This document shows, in pieces, positions 10,903-22,511 of a stretch of 64,000 bases of DNA. The position numbers and the translations under genes are program-made. Source of the stretch: Ephemerocybe angulata. Its lineage: Eukaryota; Basidiomycota; Agaricomycetes; Agaricales; Psathyrellaceae. Location: the NCBI GenBank assembly GCA_013368325.1, contig JAACJK010000002.1:930001-994000 (forward strand), in the 5' to 3' direction. The notes beneath the pieces were generated by a model. The model had not been told where the DNA came from. It saw only the letters and a program-made list of their open reading frames with translations, and made no database searches. Positions within the stretch are counted from its first letter, which is position 1; each line of letters opens with the position of its first letter.

Positions 10903-13538
10903 TCAAACACAGACAGGCCCAGTCGAAAAGAGCGATCCAAAGAAAGAAGCCGGACCTTTGCGACGAAGGGCAGCCAAGGGTAGGCGAACAGGGGGGATGG
11001 GAAGCCGGCCGTATTGAGCGTAGAATGTGTCGCAGTAGAACTCAACGACGATTTTCTCCAACCGCGCCATACCCTCCTCCACCATCTCCAACGGCGAGTT
11101 CAAGATTGAACCCGGGCACCGTGGCCACCTCATGACAACGTCACGGAGAGCTAGGACATGCTCAGCCCGCTCCCGCCAGTTCAAAGACGCCAACCCCTTG
11201 TCGATGTTGGGCATCGCAGTGAGGTAGAACCCTTCGTGCACTCCTTTCGCAGCAGGGAAGACACTACGAAGAACCACCTCACGGTGCATGCGTGCCGTGG
11301 ACTTCTCCGTCTCGGATCCGACATCGTCAGCAGCGGTCCTCCAGACGTCTGGCAGAAGCTCCCGGTCGAGAACTAGCAGCTCCATCCGAAAGTTGAATTC
11401 GTGGAGTTCGTACATGATCTCGTCGACCGTCTCGTCGGACATCTCTCGCTGCAGAGTCTCCATGTTCCCAAGGATGATCTGCTTCTTGAGCCATGCCACT
11501 CTTGAGATCTTGGACGTCCGCAATGGCAAGTTCTCGTGGCGGGGGTGGAGGGCCCTTCCTTTTGATTTCCGGGAACCTGGCTTTGAAGACGAACCGTCTC
11601 CGGGAAGAGACTCAAGGCGAGCGCGCTTGGAAGGTCGTTGTTCGGATGTCGAGGGGACGCATGGAGGGATGAAACCGTCGAAGTGATATCGTAGCTGGTT
11701 GAGGAAGTTCTTCCACTCCTGGGTAGATGGGAACGACGCCGATGTCCACTCCTCCTCTTCAATCGACAGAGCAATCAGGGCTGCTCGACACGTCAACCAC
11801 CCTCCACTGTACAACTTGGCGAGCCCCGAATGAGCCAGGATCTTGGGGGCAGGCCCGATGGTCCCCGTCAGAGTCTTGCTCTTCGCAACCACATGGCCTC
11901 TCTCCTTCGAAATGGCAGTTAGCCAGGATGGGATCTGGGGGAGGGCTCTGCTTTGGGCGGTAGTGATGTTGCTTGATGGTAAACCGGCGGACGTAGTGAC
12001 GCTGCTTGGTGGGTGAGAAGCGGAAGGCATCGTTGAAGAGCCCGGTCCTGTCGGGAGTTGATAGACCGCGTCTGTTGGAGGGGTCAGTTACGAGCGTCTT
12101 CATGACGGCAAAGAGAATACGTACAGGGCAATAGATCGATTGAGCGAACGTGGCGGTAGCCGTCATCTTTGTCCGCACTCCGAGAGGGTACACCCATCGT
12201 TGAGACATGAGTGCGCCCCGACACGCGGCATCCGATGCGTTGGAGAGCATCCTGGAGGGGGGTACCCGGGAGCCCGAGATACAACCGCGGGAAGGGGTAT
12301 ATCATCGTACCGCCCTGATCTACCGGCAACTCCTCGTGGAATTCCTCGGTGACGATTGGGCGACTTTCGGCAATGATCGTATCCTGGATCTTCTCGACTT
12401 TCGCCAGGGGGCTCACCGTCATTGTGGGGGAGATATCGCACACGGGGCGCACAAACCATAGGGGAATTCCAAGGCGATGAAGCTTTTGGGCCTCAGCGAG
12501 GTCGTGCGTGAATGCACCCATAATGGTGTTGTCGACAGGGAACTTGGCTTCGGGATTGTCGGCGAGGGAGCGAAGACGAGGGAGGAATCTTGTCATCCAG
12601 GTGATAATCGCGTCGATGTCGAGGCAAGTCCTCTGGAATTCCCCGACGTTCAGGACGATTGACCTGAAGGTCATTCCCATCGTAAGGCGCTCCAGGGTGA
12701 AATTCATGTGAGTCACCAGGAGCGCCAGCAAGCTCAATTGGCGCTCCTTGAGGAACTCGCGACTGCGCCGGCCGTACGTCTCCTCAAACCGGCGGAAGTG
12801 GTCCACGATGGCGGGATGCAGTACACGGATGTTCTTGTTCGAAACGGAGGGTACGATGGGGCAGTCGCTGATCTTCACTCTGTAGAAGAGCATCTCGTTC
12901 TCGGGGTTCTGGCGAGGGCAGCAGACGATGTACTCGTGCTTGGAGGTTGCGAACTGGGGGTAGCGGCTCCTGTCGTCGTAGCCGTAGTGTCCGTCCGCAA
13001 ATGCATGGGCGTCGCGCACACCGAAGGGGGGCATGAGGATGAAGGTCTGGTTTGGGCTAAAAATGCCCCAGACTGTGCCCTCCGGAAGGGACGACCGCAC
13101 CCCTCCATCCTCGAGGACTTCTTCAGCCCGAACCGGAATCGTCGTGACGAAATACGCCAAGGCATCGGTCGCCGAGTAGTTATCTATACAGAGGTCGTGA
13201 GCGAAAGTTACGAGCGAGCGATCCTGTAGCACGTACCGGGGAGCTCCTTCCCTGGTCCCAAGTATACGTTGAAATTAATGGTGGGATGTCGCTTGACTGA
13301 GACCGACGGTAGCGGGAATGGCCCAAGCCGCATTCGTATTTCGGGCTTCGGGAGAGGAGAAGCTGAAGTCTTGACGACCGCAGGCTGCGGAGGGGATTGA
13401 GATGGGGCAGGAGGCGCAGGAGGAGTAGCGGCAGAGGGGACGGCCGGCGCAGGGGGAGGTGGAGACCTCGTCGACTCGCCGGACTGAAACACGGTGAGGT
13501 TAGCGCATTGAAAGGCCGTAGAAACTTGTACTCACCAT
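10903..13538 (-). CDS. KDZ-element companion protein, unknown function (825 aa)
   Basis: Exons (minus): 13538-13536 (the ATG alone), 13483-13237, 13183-12125 and 12071-10903, totalling 826 codons in frame. The second exon is proline/alanine-rich. The centre contains F-T-H-D-L-A-E-A-Q-K-L-H-R-L-G-I-P-L-W-F-V-R-P, a pattern I associate with an expanded Agaricomycete family of unknown function. A basic, serine-rich linker follows, then a conserved-looking C-terminal half (N-W-R-E-R-A-E-H-V-L-A-L-R-D-V-V). No catalytic motif is recognised. It lies 220 bp upstream of the transposase on the same strand. An accessory role in transposition is plausible from position only. Its 5' UTR contains two introns, each with three conserved hairpins. 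Confidence 0.8.
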
Positions 13539-13587
13539 GATAGCTGGGTCGTGTAGAACAGAAGTTATATAATCGGGCGGCCAATAC

Positions 13588-13765
13588 CTGTGAAAGTGTC
13601 AGTCGTTGAAGGATAAATCACGACGAAAAGTCGACGACCAAAGAGTCAAGTCGAGTAACACCACAGTGGACGACCAAAGAGTCAAGTCCGTAAGTGACGA
13701 CCAAAGAGTCAAGTCACTTCTGTAGCAGGGTAGAAACAGGGGAGGTAGGCGAACAGGAGACTTAC
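13588..13765 (-). promoter_or_regulatory. 5' UTR intron with triple-hairpin module (copy 1)
   Basis: On the minus strand an intron runs from a GTAAGTC donor (13765) to a TTTCACAG acceptor (13588), upstream of the ATG at 13538. It holds three hairpins at 13692-13719, 13668-13689 and 13631-13654. Each has the loop TTGACTCTTTGGTC, with stems AAGTGAC/GTCACTT, GGAC/GTCC and TCGAC/GTCGA. The stems differ from each other but each is self-complementary. Confidence 0.75.
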
Positions 13766-13808
13766 CGGGACGCGTTCTTGGTGTGTGATGTGATGAGACG
13801 AGGAGGAC

Positions 13809-13990
13809 CTGTGAAAGGGTAAGTCGCTGATGCATAAGATAAAGCAAGACGAAAGTCGACGACCAAAGAGTCAAGTCGACTAAACACCACAGTGGACGAC
13901 CACAGAGTCAAGTCCGTAAGTGACGACCAAAGAGTCTAGTCACTTCTGTAGCAGGGTAGAAAGAGGGGAGGTACGCGAACTTGGACTTAC
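13809..13990 (-). promoter_or_regulatory. 5' UTR intron with triple-hairpin module (copy 2)
   Basis: A second intron, created by a ~225-bp tandem duplication of exon plus intron. The 43-nt exon 13766-13808 separates it from copy 1. Hairpins lie at 13918-13945, 13894-13915 and 13854-13881. Loops are TAGACTCTTTGGTC, TTGACTCTGTGGTC and TTGACTCTTTGGTC; stems are AAGTGAC/GTCACTT, GGAC/GTCC and AGTCGAC/GTCGACT. Confidence 0.75.
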
Positions 13991-14035
13991 CGGGACGCGT
14001 TCTTGGTGTGTGATGTGATGAGACGAGGAGGACGC

Positions 14036-14228
14036 GGGTGGAAATTGTTATGGCCCCAAGTTCCCACGGGTGCTATATCTGACACGTGCCCACTGGACAG
14101 GGGTCGGAGTCCCAATCCTGCCAACGTACACCCTCCATCTCTCACCGCTCACCTTTCTCAGACTCCTACGCAGCGACGGGACGATGGCCAGCACATGAAA
14201 ACGAAGTGGATGCCGGAAAGACGAACAG
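14036..14228. promoter_or_regulatory. Divergent promoter region of KDZ cargo genes
   Basis: Lies between the minus-strand 825-aa gene and the plus-strand 198-aa gene. The first exons of both transcription units appear to start here (first donor at 13990 on minus, 14229 on plus). A TATA-like ATATAG run occurs near 14073 (either strand). No other element is recognised. Confidence 0.4.
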
Positions 14229-14500
14229 GTGAGTACTCAGAAGATCTCGTCCTCCCCCATCATGCCACCAGATCCTCTTCTCCTCGGCGGCGCAGCTTGA
14301 CTCCTTGGTCGCTGCGCCCATGCCCACCTCACCATAGCTTTGACTCCTTGGTCAGCTATGGTCGCTAGCTTGACTCTGTGGTCGCTGGCGTTTTGAGGTT
14401 TGGGGCCCTGGTGCACTCCTCCGTGTCCAATCGTTAAGCGCCCGTGTCAACTTTCGCTTACCATGACCTTTTATAGCCTACCACTCCTCCCTGCTCTCAG
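14229..14500 (+). promoter_or_regulatory. 5' UTR intron with triple-hairpin module (copy 3)
   Basis: Donor GTGAGT at 14229; acceptor CTCTCAG ending at 14500 (or CAG at 14510). Three hairpins: 14289-14318 (stem GGCGCAGC/GCTGCGCC), 14331-14362 (stem ACCATAGCT/AGCTATGGT) and 14363-14390 (stem CGCTAGC/GCTGGCG with one G-U pair). Loops are TTGACTCCTTGGTC twice and TTGACTCTGTGGTC. Upstream of the 198-aa gene, sense orientation. Confidence 0.75.
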
Positions 14501-14830
14501 AACGACTCAGGTAGGTTTAGTAACTATTGATTCTATTGTCACGAAAGCTAACCACCTATCATGGTTCGCCCTAGCCTCCATCGCGATGATAAGAACCGTT
14601 GGGCCTGGTCCGTGCGCGCACCGCGGATCGACAGGGCATTCCCGAGGCAACGACCGCACTTGACGCCTAGATTTTTATATCTATGTGATCAGAGCGAAAA
14701 TACCTTTCGAATGAGCCCAGCCGGAAGGCATGGCGAGGCCGTTGGAATAAAGGTCAGACCATTGCCAGAAATGTGCAATGATCCAATTAACTTTCTCCTT
14801 AAGCAGACCTTTTGGCTCTCGACAACCACA

Positions 14831-15536
14831 ATGCCGCCCGGGCGTCTGCGACTGTACACCACCCCTGAAGAGAAAAAGGCCGCAAATCGTTCTAAGAGTA
14901 ACCGTTCCTATCAGCGGTATGTATTATTCATGGAGAGGGGCAACCATATATTCATTTGTGCGATAGGTACAAGGAAGTCATCAACAAGGCGAAGCGCGTT
15001 GGTCGCAGGAAGGCTGCCAGGTTAAAGCAGAAATACGAGCCAGAGGAGGCCCCAAAAAAGCCTCTCCCTGCCCAGAAGTGAGTCCTATTCGCTTTGCTTT
15101 GGCACTCGGAGTAGACGTTGTTTAACGTCAATGAAGACCAGCCCGAACGGATCTCGAGGTCCTGTCTGACCGCATCCCCCAACTCGAGAAGCGCCTTGAC
15201 ACCGCCATGGATAACAAGAACCTATCGGAATACCTCAAGTCTCTGTGCGAGAAGTTCGCCGCCCGCCAGAAGGACGATTTGGAAGGCGCCGGGGTCATCT
15301 TTGACGAGGAGGAGGAGAAGTTATGCAAGATCAGCACGGCGGTTCACAAGTATCAGTCCTTAGCGACTAACTTGGATTGCTACGGAGGGTCCTGGCGACT
15401 CTGGGAGCCCTTACGTCGTCGGGTAGCTGAGGCATTGAACGAAGTTCTTGAACTGTCTGGGGAGGCGATACTGGGCCCCGGTCAGCTGGTGGTGGACCTC
15501 CGACGAGGCTCACTGCGGTTCCAGAGGAGGGCCTGA
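14831..15536 (+). CDS. Small basic protein of the KDZ element (198 aa), unknown function
   Basis: Exons 14831-14916, 14967-15077 and 15137-15536 give 199 codons in frame. The N-terminus (M-P-P-G-R-L-R-L-Y-T-T-P-E-E-K-K-A-A-N-R) resembles a short basic, repeat-like segment I recall from many hypothetical Agaricomycete proteins; I cannot verify this. The middle is strongly basic (R-V-G-R-R-K-A-A-R-L-K-Q-K) and suits nucleic-acid binding. The C-terminal 130 residues are mixed helical with no known motif. It lies between the divergent promoter and the 1352-aa gene. The second acceptor (AATGAAG) is weaker than usual but is the one that keeps the frame open. Confidence 0.65.
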
Positions 15537-16327
15537 GTCTTCGATTGGAGGAGCATCTTTAGGCGGTGAGTAGATATACTTTACATGTTCTCGTTCTGGT
15601 ACTGAGACTGCTATAGGGAGACTGAGCTAGGGTTCTCTACCGACGATCCCCTCACCGAATTCAATTATTCAAGGATGAAGAGGCAATTCTACGGTAAATA
15701 CTTCTGTATGTAGAAGGATATATATTCAAATAATTGGCCCGCTGTTCTCTTTCTGACGTCCCAGGCTGACCGACTCGAAGGACTCGAGGATTGTGCCTGG
15801 AGGGAGGAGGCGTAGGCGTGAGGCCCGATTCAGCTCGGCATCGGCAAGGAGGTCCCACCTTTGGGGAATATTTCGTTTGGCGCCTATTCTGCCGGTTTCG
15901 GGGGCCTTGATTTGATGGGGCGTCTCGGCCATCGGCTATGGCAAACATCCCAACTTCAACAGCGCGGCGTCGTTCCTCTCCCTCCTTCCACCTCGCTCTG
16001 GCCTCAACTCACGCTGTGTGGGATTTCAACAGGTGATTCAACGTGAGTTTCTCTCTCTTCCCAGAAGCACATTCAACGTTGAGCTAATCTCGCTTGTAGA
16101 GCCCCCGGCCTGCTTGGCGGGTAAACTTCAAGCGCCCCAGCTGATCCGCCTCGCACCCTGAAATGTGAGGGTACGCGGGCGAATATTCAGGTAAGAATAG
16201 AGCCAAAATATGGGCCCGGAACCCCCGCCCGTCCGGGGGTCTGGTTGCGGGGCTTTATAGGGCGAAATTTTTCATCTCCCCTCTTTCCCGACCTTCTCTT
16301 TCTCGTTCCCCTCCAACCGCTCTGAAA
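15537..16327. other. Intergenic region with promoter of the 1352-aa gene
   Basis: No gene is supported. A TATA-like TTTATAG at 16254-16260 lies about 70 bp upstream of the ATG at 16328. It is preceded by a small GC hairpin (CCCCCG and CGGGGG, about 16220-16240). The rest shows no feature I can name. Confidence 0.5.
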
Positions 16328-19300
16328 ATGGTACGCCCAATTTTTCTCAAATAAGGATGGCAATTAACTTACTTTGACCTTCCAGGCCACAGCCAAGAAG
16401 CGTAAAGCCCCTCAAGCCCCTCGTACTCGCGCTCGTACTCGCGCCGCTGATCCTGCTCCCGCCCCAAGGTAAGTTCGGTATCCTCTTCATTTATCAACCC
16501 TCCTTTCTTCCCCGACGCGCTCTGGCTTGACTCGTTGGTCGCCGAGCTCCCAGCTTGACTCTTTGGTCGCTGGGCGTCGGTTTTCTCCGCTTGACTCGTT
16601 GGTCGCTGGAGTGTTCGACCTTCTCGACAAGGACTGTCACGCTAACATTGCTGCGCAGCCCTGCCCAGGAAGACGAGGAGGAGGTTCATGGTTCGCCTCC
16701 ACCCAATGAGGAGGAGCAGGAGGAGGAGGTGGCTGGTGGATCTTCTGCGCCGGTCGACGATCAGGAGGACGAGGAAGTCGCTCGGGGCTCATCCCCTCCC
16801 GTTCATGATGAGGAGGACGAGGACGGTGCTCAGGATGAAGACGGTGCTCATGGCTCATCGCCACCCGTCGAAGATGGTCAAAGGTGTGTCGAATAACTCG
16901 GCTTCGCCGTCGTGGGTTGCTTATTTACATGTAGTCTATTTACCCCTCGTAGAGATCCCTCGCAGAGCGACTCTGACTCCGGGGAACGGACGCCGTATGG
17001 AGGACGGCCATCGAAGTCGCCAACCTTCCCTCTCCTGCCCTTCGGATACAACGCACCTTACGGGTACCCTCGCTCACGACAAGGTTCCTCCCCCGCCGCC
17101 GCCCCCGCTGTGGCGACCACATCGACATCTTCCGCTCGTGCCACTGCGGCCCTCATCAACAAAGCGACCGATGTAACGGAGAATCTTCGTCGCCTCTCGC
17201 AGCCATATGTGCGGGGACAGGGGTGAGTACTGGCCATCCTTCCCTCAGAATTTCTCAATCTGACTCGACGTTGTTACCAGTTCTATCTCCAACCAAAACG
17301 CCTCCTCTTCGGCGACCCAACGTAGTGTTGCTCCACCCAGGAGAAGGTACGCACAATCATGTCACGTACGATACCAGGTAGCTGACTCGCGATGTCTTCT
17401 ATATAGCCCCCCATCAGGCCCTGTAGCCAGCGATGAGGACGCCGGGGACTCTACACCTACGAGCACTCGACCCAAGCCTCGCCCCATTCCTCGTGCTGAG
17501 GATGCTCCGCCCGCTCCCGAGTGCCCTTCCACCACCTGCGACTACGCGTACAACCGTTCAAGCCTGAGGTCGAAGCCTGAAGGGTACTACTGGGTGCAGT
17601 GTGGGCGCACTGCTCCTGGCCTGAGGGGTCAGTTTGTGCTCACAGCTTGGATCCGCCTCGTCCCTGTGCCTCGGCGCTATATCCTGGACCCTGCCGCACC
17701 GTTCCTCGAATACACCACCTTCTACAATACGACCAGCCTGCGCTGGGAGCGTCTTCCTGCTGGCTACGTCCCAGAATGGGGGAGCGGTCGCCATTCTTTG
17801 CTCCCAGGCCCCGAGATCGACATGGAAGAGCAGTGGGACAATGCTTGCGAGAGGGTCCGTATCCTGGAGGGTCGACGAAGCGCCGCCTCTCCTGCTCTAC
17901 CTGCTCCTCCACCATCAGCCTCCACCGCTGGCGGCATGCTTCGTGGAGGTACCCCAGCCCTCCCAGCGACCACCCGCCCATCCCGTTCGGCTCGCGTCCC
18001 TCAGCGCTTTGGTGACTTCGAAGTGCACAGCACGGCGGGTATCCCGGCTCTTTCCCCAAGGAAGAAGAACAGGGAGGAAGTCATCGAGAGCGACGCGACC
18101 GACACTCGCGACGAAGACTACGATATGGAGAAGGATGGAGATGCTGAGTCTTCTGATGAAGATATGGGCGACGTCGAGCCCGAAGACGAGGATGACTTGG
18201 GTGTTCAAGTTCGGGGCAAGCGCCCCCGTCCCGACGATGAAGACGACGAAGATGCCGAGGACGGTCAAGTGGCCGACGAGGAAGAACCTCGTGCTCGACG
18301 CAAGAAGGGAAAGAAGAAGAAGAAGCGGGCTCGTCACTCAACTCCTCCTCCTCCTCCTCGCTCACCCACCCCTGATGACGAACACGATGAGGAACCAGCA
18401 AAGCCTCGACGCGACAAGGGAAAGCAGCGCGCTCCTCGCTCCGCCAGCCCTGAGCCTGGCGTTGGCATTCCCCGGAAGACCATTCTCACCAAGGAAGGCC
18501 GCGCGGAGATCGATTCCCTCGTACAGACAGTCGAGAATCTTGCTCGTCAGTACGGTCGGACTCCCAGGCAACTGCTTGAGCTCGCGGGTTTTCGTATTGG
18601 CCTCGCGAGGGACCCGAGCCCATTCAATATTTTTCAGAAATGGTTGAAGATTCAGGCTGATACCCCACGGTGTACGTCTACATCGATCTTGTCCCGTGTT
18701 CGATCCACTAACATCTCATTATTCAGTCCCGCGAGGCCCTGGCTTTGCTCAATACGCTAGCAACGAATACTGGAAGATGTCGCGGGAGGAAGTCGAGGAC
18801 AGGATTGAAGGATGGCAAATGGACCTCCTCCATAACGAAGGGGCGGGGGGCGAGCCTGAGTTCTCGACGACGGCCGTTCGCGAGATGACTCAAATCGGCC
18901 ACCAGCTGGAGGATATCGTGAGTCTAATCTCTTTCTACCACTTGCTTTCCTAACGCATTTCCCTTCAGTGTCACAGTCTCCGCCTCACGACCGACGTCGA
19001 CTTGACCTGCATTCTGACGTCCCGTGAACCGGTTGCTCGCCAGATGTCGACGGTGTACGCGTCATCTGATTCCGTTCGCGCTATTGCGCAGAGGGAGCAG
19101 GTATCTGTTCGTGCCCTTCTCGAACGCTACATCACCTCCTTACAGTATGTACATTGCCTAATTGATGCTTGTGAAATTTGCTGACTCTTCCTCAGGGCTA
19201 TTGACATGGGCATCGTGCAGGCAGACTCAGTCTCCCTTGAAAACATGTTTGGAGTCGCCGGTGGTTCGGGTGGTGCCCCTGTTAATGCTGACGACGAGGA

Positions 19301-21083
19301 GGCTGAGGCCGGGGGTGGGGCCGACGGCGAGGCGAATGCGACTGCTCCTCCCGCTTACACTTCCCGTGTGGCTCCCTCCAGGAAGAAGGCGTCTACTGGT
19401 CAGGACTTGCGGCTTTTGGGTGGCACCTTTCCCAACGGGGCCGATTGGGTTAGAAAGCACAACGAGTCGAACAAGGATCACTATCGACGTGTAGTGAGGA
19501 TGATGATTCAAGTCCTATTCTGTACGTATGCGTGATCCTCTCATCTTTTCGGTTTACTTACCCGTTTTTTCTTTAGGTCAATTCGTCGATGTTCCCAACT
19601 TCACGAACTTTTGGAAGAAGATTTTGGTCCTCTTCGTTAAGTATCGGGTGTGCCTTCGTGATTGGCCGCGTCATATCCCGGCGCCTGGTACCCTAGGATT
19701 CGAAATCAACAAGTTGGAGCATGCCAACTTAACGGAGCTCCACACAGCCTGGACCAGCGGCGCCGAGGAGCAGCAGAACGCGCCTTTCTTTGACCACTGG
19801 GACGATGGTAAGCTCTTATATTTGCGTGTCTACAACAAAATCCTGACTCCGGCGCTGCAGAAACTGCTGGTATTGCCCGAGACGATCCTGCGTACTTGAA
19901 CATTGCCCTGGTGATCGGAATTACGGAGTGTGGGGAGGAGGTTGTTCTCGTGAGGGTTCGCGACTGCCTTCCGGTTGTTCAGGAGCTCGCAGCTCGCAAT
20001 GCGAGATCGGGGAACAACGATGGTGGCAGGGACGCACATCCTCTTGCCCGCGCTCGTGCTCGAGCAGCGGGTGCTGCTGCCTTTGTGGAGAGGGAGCTTG
20101 GGGGGGATCGTGAAAGGCGTGGAGACGTTAGGAAGAAGGAGGATCGCCGTCGTAAGGAGCGCGTGGATGGCGGGGAGGTAGAGGTGGAGTCGGGCGATGG
20201 GAACGGAGAGGACGGATTGCCCGAAGAAGATGGAGAAGACAACGACGAAGACAGTGGTGCGCGGGCTCGTCCAAAGCCAAAGCCAAAGCCAAAGTTTGTG
20301 CAGGGCTCATCCCGCTCTGGGGAGGCCAGTCGTTTCCCTCCGAGCGATCTTTCTGCCGCTTTGAGTGCTCTGAAATCCGGTCCTCCTCCCCCTGTTCGTC
20401 GTCCCGCCGAGCCGCCAGCTCCCCCTATTCGTCGTCCCGCCGACGTTCTGCCTCGAGGCTCTGGTGGTCCCACTGTACGGGCTCCGGTCCCACGCATCAT
20501 TCTTCCCGTTCATAACTCCCGTTCTGGTCAGGCTCACAAGCTTCATGAGCGAACGGAGTACAGGCGTGCTCCGGCCGACTTTGAGCACAGGAGGGGCCGT
20601 CAAGCCTCACGTTCTCATTCCCCAGTTCGCCCTCCCCGTCGCTCCCCTTCGGTTCCCCGTTCTCGCCGTGCTCGCTCTCCCTCAGTTGCCCGCTCTCGCC
20701 GTGCTCGTTCCCCCTCCGTTGCCCGTTCTCGCCGTGCTCGTTCCCCCTCCGTTGCCCGTTCTCGCCGTGCTCGTTCCCCCATCATTGCTCACTCTCGCTG
20801 GAATCGAGCGCCTTTCCCTCAGCGATATCACCACTCCCGATCGCGCAGTCCTTCCCGCTCGTACCATCTTCCCTCCCGGTCCAGGTCTCCTCGTCGCCGT
20901 GCACACTCGGGCTCTCGCAGGGACTCTCGCTCTCCCTCAAGGGCTCGTCGCCGTGCACACTCGCGCTCTCGCAGGGAGTCTCCCCCTCGTCGTCGCGGTA
21001 CTGGCCGTACCTTCTCTCCTTCGCTTGAGGAGGAAGGTGACGATGACGATGACGAACCGTATTCACGGAACGAGCGTCGATAG
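16328..21083 (+). CDS. KDZ cargo protein with acidic segments and SR/RS-rich tail (1352 aa)
   Basis: Eleven exons: 16328-16330, 16386-16468, 16659-16883, 16953-17222, 17281-17346, 17407-18671, 18727-18917, 18969-19144, 19196-19521, 19577-19807 and 19861-21083, summing to exactly 1353 codons. The first exon is the ATG alone. Order: basic patch (residues 2-28), acidic low-complexity (29-100), a globular-looking part with W, Y and P (about 260-350), an acidic/lysine stretch (420-520), a helical central region (550-950), and a C-terminal tail from about 1186 rich in R-S and S-R, including four copies of an 11-residue R-S-P-S-V-A-R-S-R-R-A repeat. RS tails are typical of splicing factors, but no RRM is visible. 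Its second intron carries the triple-hairpin module. Function unknown; intact. Confidence 0.75.
16469..16658 (+). promoter_or_regulatory. Intron 2 of the 1352-aa gene with triple-hairpin module (copy 4)
   Basis: Donor GTAAGT at 16469, acceptor CTGCGCAG ending at 16658. Three hairpins: 16519-16547 (GCTCTGGC/GCCGAGC with one bulged T), 16549-16574 (CCCAGC/GCTGGG) and 16585-16611 (CTCCGC/GCTGGAG with one bulged T). Loops are TTGACTCGTTGGTC, TTGACTCTTTGGTC and TTGACTCGTTGGTC. The intron is about three times longer than typical introns in this window. Confidence 0.75.
20644..20786 (+). repeat. 33-bp in-frame tandem repeat coding RS repeats
   Basis: About four copies of a 33-bp unit (GTTCTCGCCGTGCTCGTTCC-like core) encoding an 11-residue arginine/serine repeat inside the last exon of the 1352-aa gene. 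The last copies are nearly identical, which suggests recent slippage. Confidence 0.85.
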
Positions 21084-21319
21084 ACTTGTTTCTTTACTTA
21101 AAAGCAGGGGTTACGTAGATGCAAGTTAATTATCTTTTCTTTCTCCCTTGTTCCTTGACTCGTTCCCAAAAGTATATTACTCCCAAGGCTCCTTGTATCT
21201 CAGTAGCTCTACGAATGCATTTTTTTCTCCTCCCTTTTAGGGTTCTACTTAGTTCTATTTTGTTTCTTTATCTACAACGCATCCGGCCTTACAGATACCA
21301 GAAGGAACTTGGTAGTTTC

Positions 21320-22170
21320 GGGGCGAGCGAGTGGCTGTACGCACGCGCGGGAACCATCAATATTGGTAAGCTTACCCTTTTTGGTAGCCTCCTCCTCCTC
21401 CGGCCTCTCCTCCTCGCCTCCTGGGCCCCCTCGACTTGGCTAAGAAATTCTGAGTCGATAGAACGGCCCAGAATGCCTCAATTATTGCTTATATCGCCTT
21501 TCCTAGATCTCCAAAGGTACTCTGGCCTTACAGGAGGGCTTCATTGGTGGACTTGGCGCTTTTTTCCGTGCGTGCCAGTGGCTGTACGCGCGCGCGGGAA
21601 CCATCAATATTGGTAAGCTTACCCTTTTTGGTAGCCTCCTCCTCCTCCCGCCTCTCCTCCTCGCCTCCTGGGCCCCCTCGACTTGGCTAAGAAATTCTGA
21701 GGTGACAGAACGGCCCAAAATGCCTCAATTACTGCTTATATCGCCTTTTCTAGATCTCCAAAGGTACTCTGGCCTTACAGGAGGGCTTTATTGGTGGACT
21801 TGGCGCTTTTTTCCGTGCGTGCCAGTGGCTGTACGCGCGCGCGGGAACCATCAATATTGGTAAGCTTACCCTTTTTGGTAGCCTCCTCCTCCTCCCGCCT
21901 CTCCTCCTCGCCTCCTGGGCCCCCTCGACTTGGCTAAGAAATTCTGAGGTGACAGAACGGCCCAAAATGCCTCAATTACTGCTTATATCGCCTTTTCTAG
22001 ATCTCCAAAGGTACTCTGGCCTTACAGGAGGGCTTTATTGGTGGACTTGGCGCTTTTTTCCGTGCGTGCCAGTGGCTGTACGCGCGCGCGGGAACCATCA
22101 ATATTGGTAAGCTTACCCTTTTTGGTGCACTCCTCCCCTCCCCTCCCCTCCTCCTCTTCTCCTCCTCCTC
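21320..22170 (+). repeat. 247-bp tandem array of exon-like units, right side of the KDZ element
   Basis: The junction GGTA(G) recurs at 21383, 21630, 21877 and 22124, exactly 247 bp apart, giving three full units and partial flanks. Copies two and three are almost identical. Each unit has a TTTTCTAG acceptor-like site, about 120 bp of exon-like sequence, a GGTAAGC donor-like site and a TCC/CT-rich spacer. Compared with the inverted copy at 6940-7080, these copies have an extra G (GGAGGG versus GGAGG) that breaks the reading frame. The encoded segment (W-L-Y-A-R-A-G-T-I-N-I-G, with G-G-x-x-G-G upstream) resembles a membrane-protein piece, but I cannot name it. Confidence 0.85.
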
Positions 22171-22373
22171 ACTCTCCTGCTCCCAGGAGCATCCAGGCTT
22201 GGTTTGGGCAAAGCAGCTTGTGTTGTTTTATAGTTCTACATGTATTTAGATTACATTGAATATATATGATCAGGCCTGCCTTCATGTCTGTAAGTTAGGT
22301 ACTGTTTGATTACTTGGCAAGCAAGCTGGTTAGTGATTGTCTCTTGCACAACTGTGACACCCACCCTGAGTCT

Positions 22374-22511
22374 GACCTTCTCCCCGTTGCTGGATCCTGA
22401 AGGTACTTTATCTTCTGCGGATCCGCACTCAGCCCCGGATAGGACCTTCTCCCTGTCGCTGGATCCTGAAGGTACTTTATCTTCTGTGGATCTGCACTCA
22501 GCCCCGGATAT
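22374..22511. repeat. 69-bp tandem duplication
   Basis: GACCTTCTCC recurs at 22374, 22443 and (start only) 22512. The copies differ by a few substitutions. Confidence 0.85.
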
